This document shows positions 11,857 to 22,467 of a stretch of 64,000 nt of DNA, in pieces. Origin of the DNA: Tamarix chinensis (lineage: Eukaryota; Streptophyta; Magnoliopsida; Caryophyllales; Tamaricaceae); the NCBI GenBank assembly GCA_030549775.1, contig CM060174.1:9662527-9726526 (forward strand). Reading direction: 5' to 3'. A program made the translations under genes and the position numbers. Position 1 is the stretch's first letter; each line of letters begins with the position of its first letter. Below the pieces are notes generated by a model. It was not told the DNA's origin, made no database searches, and saw only the letters and a program-made list of their open reading frames with translations.

Positions 11857-13846
11857 TAACATATAAGCTTTAAAATAACTAATGACTTACCATTTATTTA
11901 ATATTAATAATAAAATTAATAACATATATAATAATATTAAAATAATAAAGATAATGATAATATTATTATTAATGGTTATAAGAACAGTAGAGATAATAAT
12001 ACTCAAATAAATAAGTGCAAATGTTAATAAAAATTAGGGCCTAAGATTTTCCAGAATAAATAATAAAACGTTAATAATAATTATTCTAATAATTATAATA
12101 TTACTAATAATAATAAGAAGAAGAAGAATGATAATAATCCTATAATAATTCAATTAATAACTTAAAATTCGAAACTAACAATAAAATTATTTTATTACCA
12201 CTCTCCACCCTGCAAAGTACAATTCAGCATAAATTTTACATCAAATAATAATAAAACATATTAAGAATAATAATAATGGTATTTATATGAAAATAATTGA
12301 AATAAATTAAATAAAGGCTTATAATAATATGGAAAATGGTTGAGAGGGTCTAGGGTTCAACCTTAAGCTGGTGGGGATAGGCGGCACCGGCGGTGGTTCA
12401 CGGCGGTGGTCTGAAAAATAGAAGAAAAAAGAGAAAGATGGATGTTGGGAAAAAGATAGGGAGAATTGAGGTGATATAAGATGTGTTTATTGTTGCCCAG
12501 GAGGAGAGGGACAAAACGATGGTGGTGGTGCAGCCAAAGGTGGCGGTGCACGGCGGTGGAAGGCAGTTTAAGGCCTCGGGGTCAAAATTCCGGCGAAACG
12601 AGCATCCAACTTTGCATGATTATTGAGGCTCGTACAAGAAGAATCGAGAGGTGAAAATGGTTTGGTTAATTAGAGGACGATGCAGGGAATAATTTGGAAT
12701 GCGGAGGTGGAGTTGAAGTTGGCTAACGGCGGCGAAATACACGTCTAAAGTCGCGGTGATGGCACCCTCGCCGAGGGTTTCGGGTGAGAAAAAAATTCCA
12801 AAACTCTTACAATCTAACTATTTATAGATGGTAGATGGGATAATGGGGTTTTGGAGGTCAGAAGGGAGGTATTAGGTACGGGAATTTGGGTGGCCGGTGG
12901 CTGTAATTGGGCGACCGACGTTTGGTTTGCTCGAAATTTCGAGAGGTTGGGGAGGAGAAACGGGCGAGAGTTAACGCACGAAAATTATGCCAATTTATTC
13001 CTGGAGTTAAGAGGAAGGCAATGAGACAAGAAACGACCGGTATTATTCACCATAACCGGAGATGCCATTGATGGGGTCGAAGCTTGCATCGCAGCGACGG
13101 AGGAGGAATGAGGAAGAAGGAAGGGAGGCGGATCGGTCGGCCGGGGAAAGAAAGAAAAAGGGGAGAACCGGGCCGGTTCGCGCGCGGGTTATTCCTTCAT
13201 TTAACGAGACACGGCGTCTCGACATAAAACAGACTAAAACGCCGCGTATTGGCACACGCAGGAAGATGCCAGCGAGGCTGGGCCGCAGGGAGAGGAAGAG
13301 AAGGTGGGTTGGGCTGCGTCCAGGCCCAACCGGCGGAAGAAGGAAAAAAAGGAAAGAAAAGAAGAAAAAAGAGAAAAGAAAAGGAAAAGGAAGAAGGAAA
13401 AAGGAAAAATTTAAGGTTCTGGATTTAAATAAATTAATTAGAATATTCTGGGTATTTAACATAAAATATTTATTTAATAAAAATATTAAATTTCCTTTTT
13501 AGGCTAATTTCGGATTTTTAAAAGATTTTCCATAAATTTCATTTTAATTATCAAAACACCCTAAATTCCTCCAATTCAATTATTTATAAAATTATTATTA
13601 AATTAAAGCTATTTTCTCATTCTTATTATAAATAAAATAATTTATTTAATTAATTCCCAAATTAAAATCTTTAATTAGCTAAAATACCCCAAATTCCTCC
13701 TAATTAAAATACTTATAAATTTATTCTTGATTTGCCCTAATTAATTTTCTTTTATTTTAATTAAAATAATTTATTTAATTAATCTTTATGATAAAACCTC
13801 ATTTAAATATAATATTTAGAATTAGGAATTTTCGGGACATTTCACA
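11400..13846 (-). mobile_element. LTR fragment, minus strand, same family as the inner solo LTR
   Basis: Read on the minus strand it starts at 13846 (TGTGAAATGTCCCG). In order it shows AT-rich DNA, a polypyrimidine stretch, a GGGCCTG...GCAGCCCAAC segment (about 13300-13330), a TATA box, a trinucleotide (AAT)n region and the block CTAAGGAGGCGTA (complement near 11615-11628). The same order occurs on the plus strand in 16222-18450. The distal part after about 11400 is missing. Open frames of 139 and 146 codons at 13043-13502 overlap on opposite strands in the purine-rich tract and are compositional, not genes. Confidence 0.7.
12818..12827 (-). promoter_or_regulatory. TATA box of the minus-strand LTR
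   Basis: CTATAAATAG on the minus strand, about 1.0 kb into the LTR. The inner solo LTR has CTATAAATAC about 0.86 kb into its own sequence, so the position is roughly conserved. Confidence 0.5.
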
Positions 13847-13851
13847 TAGGA

Positions 13852-14320
13852 TCCTTAGTGAGTAGTTCATATTCTAACATGAGGAAGATGACTTTTCATT
13901 AATTAGGCCTTATAATTATAAAACAAGCTTTTTAGTTACCCTTGAGTTTTATCTAATTGATGATTTATTATTTTGAAAAACCCTTGTAGCTTACTTTATT
14001 AATTCTAAGTTTAGCCTAACTATGTTTTGGTAACAACTTGACTCGTACTAGGCAAAAATTCAGGTTAGCCTGTATGGATTCACCATAATAGTCAATTTTA
14101 GTCATTTGGACAAGTTAGAGGTTGCTTAGATTCTTTGAAGGAATTATGTTTGTTTTATCAATTTCCTAGGTGACTAAACTATTTAGATTAGATTGTAATA
14201 GTTCAAAAAGAACCATCTAGTTGTCATATAACTAAATGAGCCCCAACATTGTCTATAAATGCTAAGAAAATGAATGAAATGAAATTATACTTGATCATTG
14301 GTGCATATTTTACCTTAATG
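13852..14320. other. Gene-free spacer between LTRs
   Basis: About 470 bp of AT-rich sequence between the minus-strand LTR and the outer solo LTR. No gene or repeat is recognised. Confidence 0.5.
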
Positions 14321-14325
14321 CTCAG
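14321..14325 (+). repeat. Target-site duplication, left, of the outer solo LTR
   Basis: CTCAG, paired with CTCAA at 22463-22467; one mismatch. Confidence 0.65.
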
Positions 14326-16216
14326 TGTAATACCCCGAAATTTTATCAACCTCAATCATCGGTAATTAATATCGTAATCTAATTCTAATCTTAGAAAATT
14401 TATTCTTTTTAGTTTACCTTAACTCTCTAATCCTAAAACTTAGCTTAATCCTAATTTTTATTTTTAAGTTATTAACATTTTTCCTAACCTAAATTTAATC
14501 CCTGATAATTATTTAATTAATTTACCATAATATCCTAACCTAGATTATTTTAATGTAAACCCAATATCTTCCTTTTCTTTTTTTTATTTCTTTTTCTTTT
14601 TTTTTCTCCTTCCCTTATCCTTGTGTGCACATCTTCGTTTTTCTCTGCTTACCCGTACCCCCGTCTCGTTCCGAAGATTATGGGTTGGGGATTGTTTTAT
14701 TTTAATTTTATTATTTTATTATTTATTACCCTCTTACCGTTCCCAGCCCCGTGCTTCCCCTGTGTATGCATAATTGCATATGCATATACATGTTCGCGCA
14801 GCAATAAATGTCCCCAATGTCCCTTATTCCCCCTCCTGCTTTCTGCAATTTTTGGCAGCCTCCTTCCCAGTTCCACCTCCAGTCCGTCGCCAGCCCTGCC
14901 CATGCTCCACCCCTGCATCACCCCTCAATGCCTCCCTTTCTCCGGTCGAGTTTCATTCCAGCCCCAACACCTGCCACCCTTCTCCTCTTCCTACCCTCCA
15001 TTCATGTGTCACACCCTCTGCACTGCCCCTTCGAGCCACCATTGAACCCAGCCCAGCAACTCCACCACCGTTTGCAGCATCTGCACCCCCACCATTGACC
15101 TGCCATCCTCCATTATTCTGCACCACTGGCCTTCCCGTAACTACCACCCTCCAGTAGGGCACCAACCTCACCACCCTGCATGCACAACACCTAACCAAAC
15201 CAGCTCCCAGCCGAGCACCCTTCCCCTGCAGCAGCTCTGCCCTCCTGAGCTAACACCACGATCCACTGTAGCGTCCAGTAGCCATCACCAGCCTTCCTAC
15301 AGCACTCCACCACAGCACATCCCAGCCCCCGCCAGTCGCCACCCCTTGGCCATCATCACCTCCCCCCCCCCCCCATCCTTCCTTGCGTTCGAACTCACCC
15401 TGCATGAGCAGCGTGAGGAGGGAGGGGTTTTGGGTTTAAAATTTTTGGGTACCTATTATAAAATAGTAAGGGTATTTTGATAATTTTAAAAAATAATATT
15501 TTAACTTTTTTTATTATTTTATCTATTAAATATTGATTCAGTAATTTTGATTTTGCTAATTGTTCTTAGGTGAATTACCAGGAGTTCCGGAAGAGCCGAA
15601 AAATGATAAACATGTTCGAAAACGAAGCTCTTTCTATAAGGATACTAGTTGATGTTTTGGGATTTAGGTTAAATATTTGAATGGCTATGCGTATTATCAT
15701 GTTATTGTTATTATATGGCTAAATACATGTTGTTGATACTATATTATGATAATTTGGATTATATACTAGAAAAGAGTAAGAATGACAAAAGAAGTGTGGA
15801 TATGACGTTATTATGCTAAGCCGTAATTTTTATGAATGAATATAAATTGTGGAAATAATATGGGCCTAATAAAATATAATAAGTGGGAAATAATGATATA
15901 GAAAATATAATATTTTCGTAAAATAAGGGCTATTGACTATCTTGAAGGCATTTTAGTCTATAAGGGTTAATTTGGAAATTTTGGTATTTTAAAGAGTTGG
16001 ATGGATTATGATATGCTAATAATATCATGTGAAATAATTAGTAGTGATTATGAGTGTCATAAGTTATTCGGATGAGAGAATGGTCTAATTTAGGAATAGT
16101 AACCCTGAGCAATAATATTATTATCATATGTGTAAAACGTTAGAGTTAGGACACGAATTTCGGATACAATGTTAATATTGGTATTTCGAGGTTTTATATT
16201 AAACTTGGTAATTATA

Positions 16217-16221
16217 TGAGC
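16217..16221 (+). repeat. Target-site duplication, left, of the inner solo LTR
   Basis: TGAGC, repeated exactly at 21237-21241 just after the LTR terminus. Confidence 0.85.
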
Positions 16222-17077
16222 TAAAATATCCCAAAACCTTAATCTATGAAATTATGTTAAAATAAGAATTTATTAGGAAAATAAATTAAATAAATTATTT
16301 TATTAAAATAAGGGGGAATATTTAAGGCAAAATTAAGAGAAAAATAATAAAGAATTTAATTAAGGAAATATTAGGGTATTTTGCTAATTAAAATAGAAAT
16401 TAGGAAAGTTTACCCAAAATATCCTAAAATAATATAAAAAGGGAATTTAATTATTATTTTACTAATTTTATTATTATTTTGACATATTTAAAATACCAAA
16501 ATATTCTAAATACCCCAACTGACGTATTTTTTCTTTTTTCCTTTTTCCTTTTTTCTTTTCTTTTCTCCTCCTTCTTCCTTTTCTTTTTCTTTCCTTTCCT
16601 TCCCTGTTTGGGCCTGCGCCCCTTGCAGCCCAATCTTTCCCCCCTCTTCTTTCCCCGCGCAGCCTAGCCTGCATCTTTTTTTTTCCTCTCCTTTACTCAA
16701 CCCACCCGATCTCCCCTCCTTTTTCTTTCTTTTCTTTTTTCCTAGATCGGCCGACTCGACCCCATTGTCTTCTTCCTCCTGCTCCTTTCCCACGCCTGCA
16801 AATCGAGACCTGCAACCCCCTCGTATGCCGACTAGCAAGCCACCGTACCGTCGGCCTGCACCACCCCCTCTCTCCCCATCCTTTTCCTTTCCTTTTCTAA
16901 CCCCAACTTGCCCTGTACCCCTCTCACATGTGCCCCTCTTCCTTCCTTTTTCTCCTCCCAACCAAACCAAACCTGCAAATCACAAGCTTGTACTGGCCTA
17001 CCACCGTCGGCTAGCGAGCCTGCCATACCTGCCCCCTTGTCCTCTTCCCCCTTTGTCCTATCCTCCCTCCAATGGCC

Positions 17078-17085
17078 TATAAATA
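17078..17085 (+). promoter_or_regulatory. TATA box of the inner solo LTR
   Basis: TATAAATA within the LTR. The minus-strand LTR has an equivalent box at a similar depth, which supports it as the element's own promoter. Confidence 0.5.
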
Positions 17086-17689
17086 CCTCATACCTGACCC
17101 CAATCAGCCTTCTTTTCCCTACCTAGAAAATCAACCTTCCTTGTACCACCGCCACTTCAGACACTGCCGCCGCCACCGTTGCCCAGCGCCACCACCCATA
17201 ACACCTGCCAAACTCCTCTCTGCATCATCATCCACCGAACCACTCCACTCACCATCTTTAATTCCCCCTACATGAGCCAATCTAGCCCTGCCAAGTAGGC
17301 TACCCAATCTGCCAATCCTCCCCCATAGCCGCCACCATCTCCGTCATAACCACCACCTTTCTTGCCATCCAACACACTCAACAAAGTCTCCCTTACCTTC
17401 CCCTACCTTCCTTTCTCCCTGCCTCCCTCTCCTTCACCCTCCTACACTGCCACCTTTGTTGTGTCACCACCACCATTTCAATCCTCTCAACCAAGAGGAT
17501 CCACCACCACAACAACCACCATCTCTCTCCCCCTCTTCTAGCCTAGAAATCCACCTCTCCAACTCCACTTCCTCCTCCTTCGTCGCTGCTGCCTCCTAGC
17601 CGCCGCCACCCCTAGGTTGTGCCCTAACCTCCCTAACCTTTGAAGCTAATTAATGTAATTATTATTTAATTTTATTAGTGCTAATATCA

Positions 17690-17874
17690 TTATTATCATT
17701 ATTATTACTATTATTATTATTATTATCATTATCACTCTTTTTATTAATATTATCATTGTTATTATCATTAATATTATTAACTTTGTCCCTATTATTACTA
17801 ATATTATTATGATTATGATTATTCAAACTCTTATTATTATTATTAAGATTCGAATATTTATTATTATTATTATT

Positions 17875-17924
<50 letters not shown>

Positions 17925-18140
17925 TATTATCACCTGTATCACTATTATTACTATTACTACTATCATTATTGTTACTACTACTACTACTAATACTATTATT
18001 ATTATTATTATTATCATCCTTATTTTCATTATTGTCACTATTTTAGTATTATTATTATTATTATTGTTATTATTATTATTTGGGTTATTATTATTATTAT
18101 CACTATTATTATTGTTGTTGTTGTTGTTGTTGTTGTTGTT
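17690..18140. repeat. Compound trinucleotide microsatellite
   Basis: Runs of TTA/ATT, an uninterrupted (ATC)n of about 16 units at 17875-17922, then ACT, TTA and (TTG)n at 18114-18140. The minus-strand LTR has an (AAT)n-rich counterpart at about 11740-12300, so the tract is an inherited part of the LTR that expanded separately in each copy. Confidence 0.9.
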
Positions 18141-19979
18141 AATATTAAATTTATTATCTTTAGTGATATGAATATTGCTAGTAATACTTTAACATGAACC
18201 AATATAAATACAAAGACCTATTTTGACTAGTAATAGTATGGTTATCTACTTTAAGAATAATACCCTGATTTTTACATATAAAACTACTATTATTATTATT
18301 AACCCTAATACTAGGTTATAATAAGGGTAAAGTAGGAAATAATGATAATGTTGGTAACAGGGAAGTTAACCCTACTATTTCCCTCTTATAGGTTAACCAA
18401 GTCAAAACCCTAAGGAGGCGTAGGAGCGTGCTCTAAGTTCTGTGTCATTTTAGATAAGGATATGGTTAAGGTCTAATGTGTGTGATAAATGTGCTATGTG
18501 TGTTGATTTGATGTGTGCGCTTTATATATATTATGTTCTTGTAGCGCAGCTTGCTAAGTATGGAGCTAAGGTAAGTTGCATGTGTTTTATGACATGTGTA
18601 ATGTGGTATTGTTGCTTGTTCATGGAATATGCCCGTGTAATATTGCCCCTCATGACATGCATGATAGGAATCCCTAAATAGTGTGATGTAGTTGTGAGAG
18701 AAATGGAAAAGAGTGAGGAAAGTGAGTTAACTAGAGGATGGTAAGGATGGCCTAAATATCTTATGACCTATGGATGAACAATAGGAGGAATACCGTGAAT
18801 AAATTAAGGGAATGGACCAAAACATGCATGGGGAGTCTAAGGTTTACATGGGATGGTTAACCTTTACATGTGGATGACTTTTACATGGAAAATGTTGACT
18901 TGAGGGTCAAGTAAGTTAAGGTAAGAATTGTTAGGGTGATTAGAGTCCACATGTGAAAAGTAGTACGTGGGTTGGTGTAAGGATGCATGGGAGACTCAAC
19001 TAGGGTTTTGAGAGGAAACCTTAAGTGAGAGAAGTGTGCAAGGAAGGGAAAACTAATGGAAATGGTTAAAATGGAGAATAAAGAATGAGAGGGGTGTTAC
19101 ATGGAGGAAAAGTGATCGAAGTGAGAAAAAGGTATTTGGGTGTTGAGGGTGTGACATAAAAGAAAGGAGAAGTACTAGGGTTTCGGGGAGTGAACTAGGG
19201 TTTTTATGATCATGTGTGGGAGTTAGATAGTGATGTTGTGATGTCAGGTGTGGATTGAGGGAAGTGATAGTTTTGGTAACAAGGAAGTGTATGGGTTGTG
19301 TAGGACAAAGGGAAGTAAGCCACATAGGCCATATTTGGGTTTTGGAGGAAAACCCTAGAGAGCAAAGAGGAGTCGAAACTGAGTTATTGGGAGTGATGCC
19401 TTGAACCACGTGCAGAAGAGTTTTGGGTTCTCACAGTGAGTGGAAAAAAGATGGGAACGAAGTCTCAAGGTCATAGGTTGTGTTGGAGATGTTTCATGTG
19501 GAAGAGGAGATGATGAGTAAGAGTGATGAAGGGATAACATTATATGAGGAAAGAGAGGTGCTAGGGTTTTTGGGATAGCCAACTAGGGTTTCATAACCAC
19601 ATGTGTGAAATGGAAAGTAAAGTGGGTTACTTGGGCATGAATCGAGTGAGGTGATGAGTTGGGGGCAAAGGAGTATTAGTTGTGTGGGATAGAGGAAGGT
19701 TGGGTCATATAGGCCAAATTAGGGTTTTTCGGAGGAAAACCCTAGAGAGTGATATTAAGTTGACTAAGAGATGTGGAAAGTGGGCCTCGAAGTTAGGTAT
19801 TCATGATAATGAAGAAAGAGTGGGAAGGAATGTCTAGATGTACTAGAGGGTGTAGAAGTCCCAATATATAGGATATGGTTTCGGGAAGTTGAGAATAAAA
19901 GGGTGAGCATGGGACGTCTAGTGGGTCATGCGTGTCTAGTCGAGGTTGTGTGTGGAATAAGATACGAATAAAAAACTAA

Positions 19980-20570
19980 ACACTTAAAGTGAAATATTAT
20001 CAAGTGAGGGCCCAATGAGGTTATATATTTTCTGTTCCACCCGCTATAATAGTAGTCAGGTGCGTTTTACCCTATGGAGTGATTTTTGGTCCACCGGCTA
20101 TAATAGTGGCCAGGTGTGTTTTTCCCTATGGAGTGTTTCCAATACACTAACTATAATAGTGGGGGATTTTTGGCTCAATAAACCAAACTTTGCATGGTAA
20201 TAAGTCATGAAAAGATACTAATTACTTACAGTGGAACACCACGTGAGTCGGGGGCCAATAAGGTTAATTTTCCAGTCCACAGGCTGTAATAGTGGGGCTC
20301 CCGTACTCACGTGGAATTAATATGAGAAATGTATAAGATGGAAATATAAGACTTGGAAAGACACTAATTATTTACAGTGGAACACCACATGCGTCGAGGC
20401 CAGTGAGGTTGATTTTTCTAGTCCACCGGCTATAATAGTGGTCAGGTGCGTTTTGCCCTATGGATTGATTTCGGTCCACCGATTATAATAGTGGTTAGGT
20501 GTGTTTTTCCCTATGGAGTGTTTTCAGTCCACTGGATATAATAGTGGGGTTCTCATACTCACGCAGAATA
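19980..20570 (+). repeat. Tandem array with CCAC...GTGG mini-hairpins inside the inner LTR
   Basis: Three blocks start with CACTTAAAGTGAAAT-like or TACTTACAGTGGAACAC-like sequence (about 19980, 20222 and 20363). Each is followed by one to three units of about 53 bp built on GTCCACCGGCTATAATAGTGG and (G)CCCTATGGAGTG. Units start near 20035, 20088, 20276, 20418, 20474 and 20526. CCAC and GTGG flank about eleven bases and can pair. Related arrays lie in the outer LTR (21570-21840) and in the 3' LTR of the gypsy element (32150-32470). Confidence 0.8.
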
Positions 20571-21569
20571 AAAATAAGAAATGTGTAAGACAAAATATTA
20601 GTCTAAGTCTGGCCTGATGATATGAACTAGAATTATGCTTTGTATACGTTATGTGTTTATTTTCTTGCATGGCCTTACCCATATGGTTACCTTGCTCAGT
20701 ACATAGTGTATTGACCACCCATTTCATGGATACTGCTCATTCCCACGAGTAGAGGGCCCTTCTAAATTTGTGTAGGTATGGGGTACCATGTTTGATGCAT
20801 ATGACGTACTGGATGCATTTGCCGGGGATATGTGATGATCATTGGACTTACTTCAGGATGAGAGTGGATGCTAACTGGACTCTCTACTTTTCCCTTGCTT
20901 TACTTTATCATTGTATAACTTTTTCCCCTCGGGGGTTTAACTTTGTATCTGTTTTAATTTTATATTAACGCTTTGATTCCGCAATCTGATTCCTCTTTAT
21001 GAGTATTTCGAATTTCTATGTTTCCTCACCTTAAGTGTGTTTACAAACATTTCAATTTCCTATGAATCTCTATTTTAAGTATGACTAATGTCTTGTGACA
21101 ATGTTTCCTTAGCCTTGTGGTTGGTGCGAGACTGGTCAGGGGTCGAGCTTGTACTGATCATAACGGTAGCACCCCCGTACTTGTATTTGTTTTAATTATA
21201 CGAAAAATTTCAATTGTGACTTTTAGGGGTGTTACATGAGCCTTCTGGAAAAAGTTATTTTTGACCTGTGAAATTAGGGCTTTGAGAGCCTTGTTAATAG
21301 TAACTTTTGAGATGGGGCTATTATTGCATGTATAAGACGTGAGAGTTAGACCTGGTATTTTGGGTATGCTAATACTAATAATATTTGAGGAAGATATACT
21401 AAATTTGGTGGATAAACAATCATTACGGGAATAGTTATGCCTAAATTGTGAATTTAGGATTTCTAGCAAAAATAAGCATCTCAACCTTTTAGAACAGTAT
21501 TGTTACTTGTATGGTGAAGTCTTGCTTGCCTTAATTATGTTTGTCATCATAAACCAATCATGAATAAAA

Positions 21570-21840
21570 TACTAATTATTTAAAGTGGAATATTACGTGA
21601 GTTAGGACCATGTGTTGGGTCCGTTCCACTAGACGATAATAGTGGCTCAAGTGCGTCATCCCTGAGAGATGATTCAAACCGTTCCACCAATTTAAGAATA
21701 GTGGCTCAAAAGCATTTTTCCCTGAGAGGTGCTGGATCCATTCCATCGAACGATAATAGTGGCTCAGGTGTGTTATCTCTGAGAGGTGCTTTAGACCGTT
21801 TCACCGGTTTAAGAATAGTAGGGTCCCTGAACTCAACGTA
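21570..21840 (+). repeat. Tandem array in the right half of the outer solo LTR
   Basis: It has the same block structure as in the inner LTR: a TTTAAAGTGGAATATTACG opening, then four units with TTCCAC...ATAATAGTGGCTCA and CCCTGAGAGGTG (about 21625-21835). The first and third units share ACGATAATAGTGG; the second and fourth share TTTAAGAATAGT, giving an alternating two-unit repeat. Confidence 0.8.
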
Positions 21841-22467
21841 AATAAAAGAATGGATCATGTTATATTCTCATAAAACGAATTCGGTCTAGTACTTACCTCG
21901 TATTGATTTTTTTACCTCGCATGTATGCTACTTTCCGCTATGAATGCCTGAAATTATATGTTTCCCTGTTTTGATTGTGTTGTTATCTTACTCGATACGT
22001 GGTGTACCGATCATCCTTTGTATGTGTGCTACTCATTCCTATGAGCAGAAGCCCCTGATGGTTTTGTGCAGGTCTTTGAGGACCCAGTTGATGATTTTGC
22101 TGCCTTTGATGCATTGTATAGGGAGGAGTGACCTTTATTTGTACTGAGTGTTTGGATAAAGAGTCATGTTATCCGGATGTTATTTTTACTCGAGTACCTT
22201 TTTGAACTCTTTGATCCATGGTACCACTTTTGTTTGTATTTTGGATATCATACTTGGAGACAATCTCCAATTCGTATTTACATTATAAATCTCCTCCTAT
22301 TTATGATTACTCCGTTTTACTTGCAATGGTTTTAGCTTAGTGATTGACATGAAGATGGTATAGTAAGCCATACTTACATCGATTACGGTGATAGCACCCG
22401 ATATTTTGGTAATAAGCTTTCGCTATAAAACGATTTTTTTTAGTAAATTTTGGGGTGTTACACTCAA

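Larger units (their letters stand above)
16222..21236 (+). mobile_element. Inner solo LTR, about 5.0 kb
   Basis: It starts TAAAATATCCCAAAA (a decayed TGTAATACCCC start) and ends AGGGGTGTTACA. It is flanked by a perfect 5-bp duplication TGAGC at 16217-16221 and 21237-21241. In order it shows AT-rich DNA, a polypyrimidine and C-rich tract (16500-17630), a TATA box, a trinucleotide region (17690-18140), the AAGGAGGCGTA block (18411-18421) and three blocks of hairpin-bearing tandem repeats (19980-20570). A 5-kb LTR is long by plant standards. There is no primer binding site, polypurine tract or pol sequence inside, so it is a solo LTR. Open frames in it, including runs of isoleucine or methionine codons, are products of simple sequence. 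Confidence 0.85.
14326..22462 (+). mobile_element. Outer solo LTR, split by a younger solo LTR
   Basis: It starts TGTAATACCCCG at 14326 and ends TTTTGGGGTGTTACA at 22462. The flanking pentamers are CTCAG (14321-14325) and CTCAA (22463-22467), a 4 of 5 match expected of an aged target-site duplication. The left half is 14326-16221 and the right half 21237-22462. The minus-strand LTR at 1-420 is continuous across the matching junction, confirming the two halves belong together. Without the insert the LTR is about 3.1 kb. No internal retroviral domain lies inside, so the element was reduced to one LTR, typically by unequal homologous recombination. Proline-rich frames at 14623-15157 come from the C-rich tract and are not genes. 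Confidence 0.82.

Noticed and set aside
12363..12551. 62-codon histidine-rich minus-strand frame
   Set aside because: Inside the minus-strand LTR, no domain or conservation visible.
13043..13502. Paired 139- and 146-codon frames on opposite strands
   Set aside because: Purine-rich LTR tract with no start context, family or conserved frame.
14623..15198. Overlapping proline/serine-rich frames of 74-140 codons on both strands
   Set aside because: They lie in the C-rich zone of the outer solo LTR, overlap each other in several frames and show no domain. They are compositional.
16474..17275. Arginine/glycine/lysine-rich minus-strand and proline-rich plus-strand frames, up to 154 codons
   Set aside because: Polypyrimidine tract of the inner LTR; similar frames recur on the opposite strand in the related LTR at 13043-13502.
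17809..18171. 120-codon poly-isoleucine frame and its methionine-rich antisense
   Set aside because: Translation of a trinucleotide microsatellite.
19980..20570. Spaced repeats that at first sight look like a CRISPR array
   Set aside because: Units are degenerate, have no unique spacers of constant size, recur in other LTR copies and lie in plant nuclear DNA.
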